Shown here: positions 21,601 through 32,874 of the stretch, one piece after another
Position numbering within the stretch: position 1 is the stretch's first letter
Layout: each line of letters starts with the position of its first letter
Source: Actinostola sp. cb2023
Taxonomy: Eukaryota; Cnidaria; Anthozoa; Actiniaria; Actinostolidae
Assembly: GCA_033675265.1 (NCBI GenBank)
Contig: JAUJYZ010000821.1
Coordinates: forward strand, 1-64,000
Direction: 5' to 3'
DNA: 64,000 bases
Notes under the pieces: generated by a model
What the model was told of the DNA's origin: nothing
Database searches by the model: none
The model's input: only the letters and a program-made list of their open reading frames with translations
Made by a program: the position numbers and the translations under genes

Positions 21601-23343
21601 AATGTACAAATCAACAATAGACTCAAAGATATCAAAGGTAGTTCATTACCATTTGGTGGTGTTAGTATTATTGCTATTGGTGATTTATTCCAACTGCAAC
21701 CAGTCTTTGATGGTTATATATTTAAAGATATGGGCACCTCTGATTATAGTATTCTTGCTCCCAATATGTGGCAAGAACATTTCAAAATGTTTGAACTGCA
21801 TGAAATAATGAGACAAAGAGAAAGCAAACACTTTGCTGAGATGTTAAACAGGTTAAGAGAAGGGAAGCATACTACTGATGATATATTGAAATTCAAAGAA
21901 CGAATAATAGAACCCAACAGTTGTCACTATCCCAAAGATGTTCCTCACTTGTTTATACAGAATGCAAAGGTCAATGATTTTAATGATAGAGCTCACCGTG
22001 CTATATCAGGTATTAAGTATAGTATTAAAGCACATGACAGTGTCATAGGTGCCGAGTCTCAAGAACTGAGGGATAAAATCATAAAGCAAATACCTAGTGA
22101 TCCTAGGAAAACGAAACAGTTGCATTCAATGCTAAATATTGCCGTTGGAGAGAGAACTGAAATCTCTCTTAACACGAGAACAGATGATGGTATGACAAAT
22201 GGTGCTGGTAATGTGATTAAACACATACAAGTACATCAGACAGACAGACCGTCTGGTATAATATGGGTCCAATTTGACCATGCTGATGTTGGTGAGAAAA
22301 CCAGACATGATAATAGACAGTTGTATGTCCAAGGTATTGAACCTACATGGACACCTATCAAACCAATAACCACACAGTTTGCAGTCGGTAGAAATAGAAC
22401 AGTACAAGTTGTAAGAAAGCAGTTTCCACTACGACCTGCTGCTGCTAAAACCATTCACAGATCTCAAGGTGATACTGAGACTAGAGTTGTTGTTAACTTT
22501 GATACTAGAAGAGCAATACCTCATATACACTATGTAGGACTAAGCAGAGTAACAACTATAGAAGGTTTATATATAACTGATCTGTGTGAGAACAAAATAG
22601 CTGTTAGTAATGATGTACATCAAGAAATGAACCGTCTAAGAACTGAAGGCAAACTTAGTCTTTGCTTATCACCTGTCTACAGAGCTGAACAAATATCTTT
22701 TAAACTGTGTTTTTTGAATGCAAGATCTTTGCATAAACACATTGAAGATGTACGTAGAGACTTGAATTATTCGAGCACTGATATCAGTATATTCTCTGAA
22801 ACAAGATTCGGTCATACTGACAGTGATAATATGTATAGTATTGATGGATATAGTTTATTTAGAAATGATGGCACATCAACTAGCAATGTAAGGCCCTTTG
22901 GAGGTACAGTAGTGTATAGTCGTACTGACTATTACCCTGGCTATCCATATTGTCATAATGTAAATGGCATTGAGATTACTGTAATGAGATTCATGATCCT
23001 TCCGCATGTTACAATAATAGGAGTATATCGCTCCCCAAGAATTCCTGTCCAACAATTGTGTACAAGTTTAAATGAAGTATTTCAATTGCTTTCGACACAG
23101 CAAAGTATTTTTATAGGAGATTTTAATATTAATTGGTTAAATGAGCCACAACGAACACCTGTTTATAATTTGTTTGTGAGAGACAATAATTACAGACAAC
23201 TAGTATCGTGCTATACTACTGATAACAAAACTTGTATTGATCACATCTACACAAATATACCTGAATCACAAATATCCACGCATATTTTGGAAACATACTT
23301 CTCAGATCATAAAGCAGTCACTGCTTTAATTAATTGTTTTTAG
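18622..23343 (+). CDS. Helentron Rep-helicase-endonuclease
   Basis: This uninterrupted frame encodes about 1570 residues. Counting from the codon at 18649, the Rep nuclease has the HUH motif 'RGSPHIHMLIW' near residue 347 and tyrosines in 'YACAVYIVNYISKAQKG' at about 524-533; it nicks and rejoins single-stranded DNA in rolling-circle transposition. A PIF1-like SF1 helicase follows, with Walker A 'GGAGVGKSH' (lysine near 889), Walker B 'LIFIDEIS', 'IGDLFQLQPV', and 'TIHRSQGDT' near the end. The last 210 residues are an APE-like endonuclease: 'FLNARSLHKH', 'IFSETRF', 'IGDFNINW', 'CIDHIYTN' and terminal 'SDHKAV'. This fusion marks Helentrons. All key residues are present, so the enzyme looks intact. 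A possible poly(A) signal lies near 23483. Confidence 0.95.
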   Translation, partial: VQEFCNVINVRPHKVIEAAQWFMSNSSLYKDEGIVLNQDWVNHYNEQISQHESNNGSDQESVADEQSSNNEDGQKPDNDDDWSEVEAEIPAGVTDTMLTPTDFLEDNERQSILNVAPAEGNRPLSVFRDKYSEELAYPGIFLGQKRPEIKERMVKVHYSDICKSELRRSDRRAAMCVENIFYKTKKLQMKILLGKSQIALRKCKGNSRTLNAGHFKQQGTLDSLIRHDEGFKFLRALRGSPPYFEKAKKDLFAMIRQLGPASLFCSFSAAETQWIHLLRILGQLVDHKQYTDEELENLNWEEKCRLIQSDPVTCARHFDYQVSQFLSNFLLSDAAPLGKIADWFYRVEYQQRGSPHIHMLIWLEDTPQFKIDSDADVTSYIDNIITCQKPIDNPELLKLVNRQIHRHSHTCRKNTKRECRFNYPQPPMKQTEILYPLDTDMPQSEIKIHKDSWKSIKKHLDDMIEGEDISFDQLLLDLNVTEENYLLAISSSLNTPTVFLKRNPNELRINNYNPACLSAWRANMDIQFVLDVYACAVYIVNYISKAQKGMSELLREACNEARKGNAGIKQQVRDIGSKFLNNVEISAQEAVYIVLQLPMRKASRQVIFINTSPPEERVELLKPISDIKDMEDDCEEIYTSGLLKRYCKRPAKLEHLTLADWAAWYDSCGTPYVKQSNELDTDNLPYETSIDDDRNDDDDDDNLCIKEPSSKTKKRTKARVIRSVWFNKEAEPEKHYRELIMLFTPWRNEETDLIGFCSSYQERCILLSNMINEQMKQYAVCNEDFNEIQHEMNRLEETYDSIAPGTQSVEHQDQAEGNTDLHPDFNENYNLSDDIGIPSVDSNTEPLILNELQDDEYRHMVQMLNKEQKEFFYHVLHLIKTSDEPFYCFLSGGAGVGKSHLTKALYQAALKYYNTRAGMNFSEIKVLMLAPTGKAAYNIKGNTIHSGLAIPACQSLRNYKRLDSSRLNTLRCQLGGVKLIFIDEISMVGNTMFNVQINNRLKDIKGSSLPFGGVSIIAIGDLFQLQPVFDGYIFKDMGTSDYSILAPNMWQEHFKMFELHEIMRQRESKHFAEMLNRLREGKHTTDDILKFKERIIEPNSCHYPKDVPHLFIQNAKVNDFNDRAHRAISGIKYSIKAHDSVIGAESQELRDKIIKQIPSDPRKTKQLHSMLNIAVGERTEISLNTRTDDGMTNGAGNVIKHIQVHQTDRPSGIIWVQFDHADVGEKTRHDNRQLYVQGIEPTWTPIKPITTQFAVGRNRTVQVVRKQFPLRPAAAKTIHRSQGDTETRVVVNFDTRRAIPHIHYVGLSRVTTIEGLYITDLCENKIAVSNDVHQEMNRLRTEGKLSLCLSPVYRAEQISFKLCFLNARSLHKHIEDVRRDLNYSSTDISIFSETRFGHTDSDNMYSIDGYSLFRNDGTSTSNVRPFGGTVVYSRTDYYPGYPYCHNVNGIEITVMRFMILPHVTIIGVYRSPRIPVQQLCTSLNEVFQLLSTQQSIFIGDFNINWLNEPQRTPVYNLFVRDNNYRQLVSCYTTDNKTCIDHIYTNIPESQISTHILETYFSDHKAVTALINCF

Positions 23344-23526
23344 ACAACTGACAAACATATAGTTAAACATTAAACACTACTTGCTTTAGACTTTCGCTTC
23401 AGTCAATCATTTGGTACAATGTAACTAATTTATAATAGCATTTACTTTTGTGGATATGTGAAAGATCGAATAGTGTAATAATAAATGCTTTGTTGTTATT
23501 AGTGTGTCTACAAAAAAAACAATAAA

Positions 23527-25308
23527 ATGTCTGAAGCACCACCACAACCAAGGTAAGTTAACTCCATACAACTGTATATCTTATTTCCTCTACATAATTT
23601 AATAATACATGTATACAATGTACTAAAATATCTTATTTGGAGTGATTCCAATAAACCTGGGCATTACTAACTACACCAATACACACTATTAGACACTCAC
23701 TCTTTTGTTTTCGTTTGTTCCTTTGCATCTAATAAACACTGACAGCTATTTAGTAGTGCCCAGGTTTATTGGAATCACTCTATCATTCATGTCTGTCATA
23801 TATTATAACCTCATACTTTTCTTCTTGTTTTTCCAGCACAAGCAATGAAAGTTACACAAGTAAGACAACCATATACAAATGTATATTGACCCAAGTACAC
23901 TTTCAAAAATAGTCTTCTTTTATTTAGTGAATGTTTGCAAAGTTGCAATGCAAAGTCATTTGAATAATATTATTGTAAATAATACCCAGAGGATTAGTTA
24001 ATTACCACATAAATAGTGACAACACGTTGTCTATTCTTTGTCCATGACCGAGTCCAGTCCCACCCTCAACTTAGTCCAGTTGATCGAAGCTGTTCAATCT
24101 ACTCTGCTTGGCTTTGTTTTTTCCAAAGTCTGGGCTTATCCAATTCCTCGTTAAATAACAATATGCTTGGCAGAATAATACACAGTTTACAAATAACGGC
24201 CTAGTTTTTTTAGTGGAAACAAATATTTTTGCAATCAGTCTTTACTTTGAATTTAAATCACAGCTTATTTCATTTAAATTTCAGCTCTTGAAGGATATAT
24301 ACATAAATTAAGCCCTATCAAGAACGCTTCCAACAACAAAAGAATCAACTATTTTGACCTTCATCTACAAACATCCCAAGAAAACACAGTACGAGTAGTA
24401 TGTTATAGTCCAAAGAAAAGAAGCTTATCCAGAGCTCATTTGAAAGAAAAAGTCCAATAAAGTTCAAAGCCACATTGAATACTAAGAAATTCACGAATGA
24501 AGAAGAGTACACCCTTCCAACGAGTGCATCACTGGAGCCGTCTAGCAACCTACAGTTTCAATTCAACGAAAGTATAACTAATTGTTTATGTACTGTAGAA
24601 GAAGCCCTGCACTCAGACATCTACAAATCCATTGATGTAAAAGTGAAAATAATGACAAAGGAGGAAAACAAACAGTGCATCATGCATGATAATAGAGCCA
24701 AATATAAGTGTGATACTATGGTGGCAGATCACACAGAAAATATTAAGCTAGTTTTCTGGGAAGACAAGATTGATATGGTCTCAACTGGTAGATGTTATCA
24801 CGTCCAAAATGTCACTGTCAGAATATTTGACGACAATAAATTTCTAAACACCAACGAATCAACAGTCATTTCAGAAATAGATGAAATTCAAAATGTAAAA
24901 CTGGATACTCCAGAAATGCAAGATAATCTCTTAGTAGCACAGGTTGTTGGAGTAGACATAAAAAAGACAACCTCTTGCATGATTTGTAATGAAGCCATAC
25001 CAACATCATGTGATGAAGAATTCTTCATCTGTAAGAACTGCCACATGACCACTTTGACATCCTTCTCCAAAACAAAGCTTGTTTGTCAAATAATACTCAA
25101 AACACAAAAAGAAATAGCAACTTATGTATGCTTTAATGATGCAATTTCAAGTTTCCTCAGAAATATCAACTTTACTAAACCGCTGTCAGAAATTGAAACT
25201 CCAGAACTTCAGCGACTTCTGCTCAAAGCTGGCGAACAGAAAATGATAGCCGACAAGACATCTAAAAAAATTTGTCAATTTCTTCCTTCTAATGGTAATT
25301 GTTCTTAG
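23527..25308 (+). CDS. Helentron RPA-like single-strand DNA-binding protein (spliced)
   Basis: Three exons join in phase: 23527-23552 (MSEAPPQP...), 23837-23859, and 24285-25308, with donors GTAAGT and GTAAGA and acceptors TTCCAG and TTTCAG. The protein resembles the large RPA subunit: 'GYIHKLSPIKNASNNKRINY' and 'VRVVCYSPKKRS' from a first OB fold, a second OB region with 'ENIKLVFWEDKIDMV', and a zinc ribbon 'CMICNEAIPTSCDEEFFICKNCH'. Helitrons of plants, sea urchins and sea anemones carry RPA-like genes thought to protect single-stranded intermediates. The last exon has one break at 24456, where an A-run is one base short and creates a stop. Intron 1 contains a MITE. Confidence 0.8.
23640..23780. 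mobile_element. MITE, copy A (in RPA intron 1)
   Basis: The ends GAGTGATTCCAATAAACCTG and CAGGTTTATTGGAATCACTC are exact inverted copies. The 141-bp sequence is closely related to the copy at 61412-61560, differing by short indels. Confidence 0.9.
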
Positions 25309-27006
25309 ACGACTATTACCTGACTTTATTGATCAAAAAGGTCAATAATTATTGATACACATTTAAATTACACGAATTTCAGCAGCTTCACGTTCGTTAA
25401 GTTCATTTTTGTTAAAAATATTATAAAAAATACATATGGATTTCCATAACTCTAAAATCCAACTCTGTTGCAGTTTGAAATACTATAAAGTTATAATATA
25501 CAGTTAATCTCGATATGTTTCCAAAAAGTTGTAACAAAATCACAAACATGGACGTCTTTGAACAAATTGAAACGATTATACATCTGATCTATACAATCGC
25601 ATGGAAATTAGAAGCATATTACAAAAATATGTTATTATATATATTTTTCAGTTACAAAATGTTCACGTTTGTTAAGTATCAAATTAATGTTCTGAAGTTA
25701 ATTGTTGAAATTTTAATTACAAGCTATCAGTACAATGAATATTTTTATCATATGCAATGTAGCTTACAATGAACTTGTTATAGTTTTACAGATAAAATAA
25801 TTATATAAAATTATATACAATCAATATATGACTACAATAAATTACTGTTTGTTCAACAATGTGTCATTTTCATTTTTTGACTACTTATTTTACAATAGCA
25901 TTAATCACTTCATGTTACGTCATGTTTTGTTATTAATATGCAAACCAAAGCCTTATTGTCCGTCAAGATAAATATTCCTATTGCTTTAATAGTTATCACA
26001 TTTCATTAACAAAACAATATTTTATTGTTTATATTTTAAAACATAAAGTATTGCTATTCTTCATGGGTGCTGACGTAAATGGAAAATATTCCTTGTCTTT
26101 AATAAAACCAAAGTCCCTTTTCTGAAAGAACTATTAAAAAATAAATCTCCCTCTCAATTTTGGGCTTAAACGATATTTCATTTCAAACACTAGCCTTCTA
26201 ATATGCCTCGCTTTTACAGTAAATGTATAGCGGCGCCATCTTGGTGTACCGATTCTGTGCACCAACATGAATCAAAGCTCAAAATCAATCTATGCAAATT
26301 ATTGACATTTTTTAATCTGGCAAAAAGTTTTCTACAATTTATATCCATGATGTTAGTTTTGGAAAAACCCACTCTGACGTCACCAAATTAGCATATCACG
26401 ATTTCAATCCTATATAACTCGCCAATGCGAAGCTCAAATCACAAAATACTGAACCATCCCACTATTCACTTCATATGTTATCGATTTTCAAAAGAAATAA
26501 ATTCGTGTCATATACACTTTAATTATTTTAATAATTGGTTATAACTTCATCTTACCATTCTATTTTATTCTTTTGGTTCATTCTATCTCCTTGACTATAA
26601 AAAAAAACAGTAGCCACATGCAGTCATTGACTGTCTATTTTTATAAGATGTTGACAGCCGAGCAGGAATCGGTTTGTCAGGTCAACAGCTATGCTCGGCC
26701 TCCCCATAGTGTCTTTTATTGTTCTCGGTTCCAGGGACGGCCGTGCCAACGTTCAAATTTTGCACGGATTCGCCTCGGTAAGCATTATTTTTGAAGTTTC
26801 GAATTCGCTGGAGATTTATTTCCCAACTAATTTGAAATTCACTCTTCCATGGATTCGAGAAAGAAGAATAGGTATGTGATTATACGCTGTGAACGTTTCC
26901 AGCCGATATGTTGAGTAGTTACAGCAAAAAAAATCGTATATCCCCGAGCTGATTGGGCATTTTGAATCAATAATCCACCCTTTTCATTTTTCTTTACTGG
27001 GCTTAA
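25309..27006. other. No gene recognised
   Basis: This AT-rich stretch probably includes the Helentron 3' end and flanking sequence. I see no supported coding frame, and the open frames lack domain signals. Confidence 0.55.
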
Positions 27007-27653
27007 AAGGCTTGGCTTTTTCAGATTCATGGAAAATCACATTTTTCGACATATCTCCATGCAGTTTAAAACTATGAAATAGAAATTCATGCCGTAAGTC
27101 ACACTTAGGTTCCTTAATATTTTAAGCGGGACAATGTTGACTTCCGGTGGTCACGTGACATTTAGGGGAGAAAAATAGAAATTTGCAAATGGGCTGATGG
27201 GTGTCTTTTATTTCAAAGTTCTTTTGGTGTTAAATTGTTACGTTTAATGTGCTTAATAACAATCTGTCCGGTATGGTTGACTTTAGTGTCGTGCTGATGA
27301 GATAATCGGCAAAATGGGTCATGTGACCATGTCATGAATTTCAATATTGTCATTTTTCTCATTAACACGAAACTAAAGTCAACCATACTAGACAGATTGT
27401 TATTAAGCTCATCGAACTTAACAATTTCACATCAAAAGAACTTTGAAATAAACGACACCCATCAGCCCATTTGCAAATTCCTGTTTTTCTCGCCTTAATG
27501 TCACGTGACTACCGGAAGTCAACTTTATCCCGCTTAAAATATTAAGGAGCCTAAGTGTGACTTATGGCATAAATTTCTATTTCATAGTTTTAAACAGCAT
27601 GGAGATATTTCGGAAAATGTGATTTTCCATGAATCTGAAAAAAGCCAAGCCTT
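27007..27653. mobile_element. Palindromic foldback element, ~650 bp
   Basis: Arms of about 300 bp, starting AAGGCTTGGCTTTTTCAG and ending CTGAAAAAAGCCAAGCCTT, are inverted copies with scattered mismatches. The loop is only about 45 bp near 27312-27358. There is no coding capacity. Confidence 0.85.
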
Positions 27654-27777
27654 CACAGGCTTGAGAGGCAGGTTAAGGTATCATCCTACCCCAAACGACC
27701 GACTTCCGTTCAACACGCTCTAGCTCCAAACTTAAGAATTTTAATCCCGACAAAGTATACATTTTCTTAAAGCTTAA

Positions 27778-28747
27778 CCCTTTGACACCCAGAGATTTTT
27801 GAGTTTTTTAGCGATTTTCTGGACCTAATCACGTCATAGGAAATTTCGATTCCATATAAGGAGTTTCCATGGTAATCTTTCGCTTGTCATGGATCGCCAC
27901 GAGGGACAGGAGTTCGTAGCTGCTAGGAGTGGACTATTTTGCATTTTTAGAGTGTTTATAGCCATTATTCACCACAGAAGCCCACAGGACAGCATCATTA
28001 AGCTTGACTGGTGTGGTAGAGACCGTTCTCCTGGAAGAACTCAGGAGGAAGATACGAATTCACGAACACATTTCGGCAGCTCGTTGAGATTTTCCAAAAT
28101 GGCGGACTCAAAGTGAAATCGTCTCTCTGGTCTTTCTGTGGTGAATTCCAGGACCTACAAAGGCATTTTTGGCGACTTTGGACTTGTAAAGAATGCAACC
28201 GGTGCAATATTTTGCCTGTAGGACCGAGTGGCTCGACACTCTATATATTCTTAAAAAAAGGAAATGGCGGGAGGATTTCTGTCGAAAATTCCCGGATGTT
28301 CCCGGCATCCTTTTCGGGCGTGCAGAAGGAAAACACGTGTTAGCGAAAGTGGTCCCTAAGGAAATGGCTATTGTTCTGCAAGCTAAGGAAGAGTGAGTGA
28401 AAAATTCATGACTATATCAAGAAGAGAGATGGAAGTTTGCCGAGAAAGTGGCGTTTTGTTTCGGAAGGATGTATTTTGGAAGAAAATCCAAGTCAAATGT
28501 CGTTCATTTTCGAGGGGTAGAATTGCGTCAAAAACGCGCATTTTTGATTTCTATGAAAAATAAATTGAACTAGTGCCCAGAAATCGGACCTGTAAGTCAG
28601 TTTACTTGAAGTTAAAATTTGAAGAGTTATCTAGTTGTCACTAAAAACTGGTCAGGAGATCGATGTTACGAAAATTCAGAAAGTTTGAATTTTTAAAAGC
28701 AGTATCGATTTTTACGGGCGGTTTCGGGCGCCGTGGGAGTCAAAGGG
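27778..28747. mobile_element. TTAA MITE nested in the Kolobok-like element
   Basis: Ends CCCTTTGACACCC and GGGAGTCAAAGGG are inverted copies, flanked by TTAA at 27774-27777 and 28748-28751. The element is 970 bp. Open frames inside it have no recognised domain. Confidence 0.8.
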
Positions 28748-29542
28748 TTAATAAACATAGAATCTTATGAAATATGGATTTTTAAGAAAGACAAACCTGT
28801 GAGTGAAATATTCCTTCAAAACCGAAATTTCACCTACGCAGAGAAAATAAGTTCCTTGACAGCCAAAATTCGTCGGCCGTCAAAGATAAATATCACTTGT
28901 CAAAACTGTGTCTCCGATTTTTGATGTATTGCTCCATTCTTTAATTATCCGGTTTCAAAGTTTGAGTACTGTCACAACTAGTAACTTCTGTTTATATCGA
29001 AGCATAACTTTTGAAAGAAATAAAATATGATAAATCGGAGACACAGTTTAGAAGATCAATTATCAATTATGGTTTGTGCAAAGTTTCAAATAAATCCGAT
29101 AAAATCCCTTTGCCCAGGACCTCCAAATGTGAGCCTATTTGATGGCATTTCGTCTTTGGAGAAAAAGCCGAAAGAAGGTTGATGTGCCTCTGTTTACTTA
29201 CATAAGTAGATTAGTCCATGAAATGACAATGGGATCTAATTACTCACTGACAGATTGTGACCAGATAGTGACCAGAGTATCAATTTTCCAGTCACACAAC
29301 GTGCTCGTGCTTGTTGCCTAATCATTTCACGCTTGCGGGAAATATCACGCTTGCAGGAAATTACGTACATTGCCAGTACACATTTGTTCTTTGTTCATTG
29401 GTACATGTGTTCGCTGATCAGTATGTAGTTGAGGTTGGTATATCCGTTTACATTTTTCATTTCAAAATCGATTATCATAGACGCTTGAAATATTTTTTGC
29501 CTTGAATGACCAGATATTTACGATTATAAATCAAATCAAAGT

Positions 29543-30250
29543 ATGCCCAGAGTAAGGAGAGCACGCGGCCAACAAACTGCAACGACGTCCAGTGAAGAAT
29601 CTGCTACAATTGGCCCGGACACCAAGGAACATATGCTTGGGGAAATGAGGTCCTTCGGGTAAGAATCAACCGATGCCTATGCTTGTGGTCCTACCGTATA
29701 TCAAATAAATTCATCGGTTTTGACAATCTTATTATAGATTTGATGGCACACACTTTGTCGAACATCTAGAAACCAGCGTGCTTAGTCAAATTCGAAGGGG
29801 GAGACCGGCGAGAAGAAACAGATATATTCATTATTGTTGCTGGGCACATGCATTAATGGTGAGTGTAGTCAACTCCGGTTTTTGTGATAAAATAAACCAC
29901 TTACAGCATCATCATTTTTTTTACTACAGAGAAACAACATCGGACCACCAGAGGCGGAATATTCATTTCCGCAATCAGTGTTAACATATATAAGATATTT
30001 AGCACCGGGGGATATAAAAGGAGAAATAAGAGAGGTATATATTTATTTCATAATTAAGAAATTATAATTCCAAATGTTGACACGATATACTACAAATATA
30101 AAATAAAATATATGTACAAGAGACCATTTCGTAAAGTATGTAAGGTCATAAAAATATTTAAAAACTAGTTTCTTATATTTATTTTTACAGCATGGCTTTC
30201 AAGTATCAATCAGTGAATTTTGTACCGCAATGGAAATCCCACAGCTGTAA
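29543..30250 (+). CDS. Accessory gene of the Kolobok-like element, four exons
   Basis: Four exons join in phase to give a 133-residue protein: 29543-29658, 29738-29858, 29930-30034 and 30191-30250. Every junction has GT-AG signals (GTAAGA/TATAG, GTGAGT/TACAG, GTATAT/TACAG) and the last exon ends in TAA. The protein starts MPRVRRARGQQ, has a basic 'IRRGRPARRNRYIHY' block that resembles an AT-hook-like GRP core, and ends 'FCTAMEIPQL'. I recognise no family. Its stop at 30250 abuts the transposase stop at 30251 on the other strand, so the two transcripts converge. Being spliced, in phase and confined to the element, it is probably a real second product, perhaps DNA-binding. Confidence 0.75.
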
Positions 30251-31131
30251 CTATTTTATACTATAACTACATCTAGCATATAAACAATAAAATGAAAACA
30301 TGCTATTTTTGTTCTTTGTTTGTTTCTTTTTTGATTTGCCTTCGTGAAACGCCTGTGATTTGTACATGACTCCTTCTTTACGAACAAACGCATCTTGTTT
30401 TCTTAGTTTTTTGTTTCTTTTCTTCCTTCTCTTTGTCATTATTTTATCTGAACTACGATAGGCAGCTTGATATATGCGGTCAGCATCAATTTTCTCCCAT
30501 GACGCACGCATTTGTGATGGAATGTCTAACTCCAGTCTTGTAAGAATTTCCTTATAGGTATGGGTGAAGCCATGATTGAACTGTAGCACGTCAAGGGTGA
30601 TCGCAACATCAATTTCATATGGAGAGTTATATGCGTCTTTGGGTGCCATACCCCAGATGACGTGATGCAGCGATTCGTTGTTGTTTTGGGTATAGCACTT
30701 TTCGCAGCCAACCAGAAAGGCTTCATCACCCAAGCGATCAAAGGGCGGCTGTATGACTTCGACAACTGTTGGCGGTAACGGGTTGTGGATTTCTCTGTGC
30801 AGATCTGTCCCACGTCCAAATCTCTCTGATACGAACACCAGGACGAACTGCCTGGAGGGCAGTCTTCGTGCATAAGATTTCCCTGAGAACTGCTATAGTG
30901 CTTTAGTATTGCACGGACAGCTTTGGCCATTGCTTTGGCATCGTGTTTGTTGTGACGAATTGCCTGCCCGTAAAATCCTTGGATGAGGTCCACCCTTGCA
31001 AGCGTCAAACGCCCAGATCCACTCAACACTTTCCCATCCGACAACTTTTTCCCTGAATATAAAATACGTAACTAGTTAGTTTCGCAGATGGTGATGGTGA
31101 TGATGATGATGATGATGATTATTGTTGTTGC

Positions 31132-31177
<46 letters not shown>

Positions 31178-32702
31178 GCTACATACCCTTGTAATCTCTT
31201 AACAATGCTCTCAATCCAGTTCCCATCCTTTTAGTTACATGTGCAACACATTCTTCTTTTGGGATAAAAACACTGGGTCCATATGGTTGGGCTGCACATA
31301 CTGCTGAGTACGCCTTGCTATCGCCGTCACCAATGAATGGGATGTAGCGCAACCCTTTTGTTGCCACAGATCTTTGGTATAAAATCTTGGCTCCAGCAGC
31401 TTCCATGGACTGAAATGAATTTAGAAATATCATGCGAGACATAAATGGTACTTTTTTATTTGTATTATAACTTTTGTATTATTATTTTATTATTATTACA
31501 AATATAATAAATAATTCTTGTTATTTGTGACCATGGTCTTACTGCTCTAGTGTATTTGTAAGAGTTAATATTTACACTTCACAAACACACATGTTATTAC
31601 TATTGCATGCTAGAAACGTGTGCTCTGTATGACAGTTGAAATACTGCCAGTATTTTGTATCAAAATATAACAAATAAAATTAAAAAATACTTACTGCAGC
31701 GCTTCCTTCATGACTTAGCAGACATTTGGGTTCATGTTCAATAAACCATGCCAAGTAGTCTTGCCTCGAAACGGAACCCTCTGAACGTTGCTGGTCCATC
31801 TTTTTGCACTCGGAGCAATGAGAGCTCAAATGAACAACATCGAGGACTTTTCCCGTGTCCACGGATATCGCTGCGACCAGTGAATCGGTAGCACACCAAC
31901 CTCGCGAACTCCACGACCCATCCAGTGTGACAGCGACGTCTACCACAGTTTTTTCTAAATCCTCCCTCTGGCATTCTAGTTCTCCAATCATAAATTTCTT
32001 TTCTTTCACTTCATATGCGGATGTTAATAGTTCCTTTTCTAGGAGTGATCTTGTTTTTCTTCGGTCAATTTGGCAGTAGTGGCAGTCCAATATTGCGTGT
32101 TGATGGGCTTCATTCCCAGAAAACTCAACATTTTCGAAGCTGCCGCATGTCCTTTTCCAATGGTTCGCATGCCAAGGACGAGAGCTTTATTTTTCTGAAA
32201 TCCTCGCTTTTTCTTGGACGTGGGGAAGGATACATTTGTCGCATGCGATGTACAGTCGAGGTTTTTACACTTCACCATCCAGATAGTACCCAATCCTTGC
32301 CTTGAAGATACATTTTCCAGTAGTTCTATCTCGGAATTGCATAACCGACAGCCTACTGCGTTCTCGAGGTTTTGTTGGAGCGTTTCTCCGCAAACAACAG
32401 TTCGTCCACTGGCTTGCTGCCACGAATCTTCAACTGTAGCAGTTGCGCTTGGCTTACTGGTTTCCTTGCCTGTCTCAGGTCGGCTTGCGAGCTTGGACTC
32501 ACTTGCGCTTGGCCAATTATTTGAAGTACTTGTCGATGTATCGATTGTACATGAGGGTTCAGCTTCTTGATTGTAGTATGACCCACGATCACTGTCTGCG
32601 AGTGACTGAACGAGATGTGGATCAATGGTTTTGAGACTTGTTGATCTTCGATTTTTTTTTTCTTGGAACAAATGGATTTGACCTTTTTCGTGTAGAAGAC
32701 AT
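30251..32702 (-). CDS. Kolobok-like transposase (Mutator-like domain family), three exons
   Basis: Minus-strand exons are 32702-31695, 31409-31187 and 31052-30251, joined in phase with GTAAGT/TTTCAG and GTATGT/TTCAG signals; the start is the ATG at 32702. Exon 1 has a zinc-like set ('CRLCNSEIELLE', 'CKNLDCTSHA'), 'LGMRTIGKGHAAASKML', and the catalytic-core start 'VAVTLDGSWSSRGW'. Exon 2 has 'IPFIGDGDSKAYSAV' and 'KEECVAHVTKRMGTGLRAL'. Exon 3 has 'SDGKVLSGSGRLT', 'DLIQGFYGQAIRHN' and 'TQNNNESLHHVIW'. This is the transposase family annotated as Mutator-like domain in animals. Three one-base breaks fall in runs: an A10 at 32651, an A5 near 32045 and a T3 near 30832. Otherwise it looks complete, about 670 residues. 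Confidence 0.85.
31080..31175. repeat. GAT and TTA microsatellites in transposase intron 2
   Basis: Runs of GAT and then TTA trinucleotides lie within the intron between transposase exons 2 and 3. Confidence 0.9.
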
Positions 32703-32874
32703 TGATAAAGCTAAAGACAACTGTCAAGACGCAAAACTATTACAAAAGTAAAGTAGCTTTATTCTCAGGTTCTATTTATATTGATGTTGTGAAATGATAG
32801 TACGTGGGTTAAGAAAACTTACTACATCGGAAATTGCAAAATTATTCGGACATTGCAAAATTATTTCACGATTT

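Larger units (their letters stand above)
15491..25308 (+). mobile_element. Helentron-type Helitron with OTU, 2A, RepHel-endonuclease and RPA
   Basis: One rolling-circle element accounts for all coding sequence from about 15.5 to 25.3 kb. In order it has a hairpin-repeat ORF, a 2A signal, an OTU protease, a lysine-rich repeat linker, a DUF6570-like cysteine domain, a Rep HUH nuclease, a PIF1-like helicase, an APE-like endonuclease, and a spliced RPA-like gene. Fusion of RepHel to an APE-like endonuclease defines Helentrons (Helitron2). The exact termini are not resolved: I could not find the paired sub-terminal repeats by eye. The coding frames show five or six short breaks, nearly all in or beside A or T runs. 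Confidence 0.85.
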
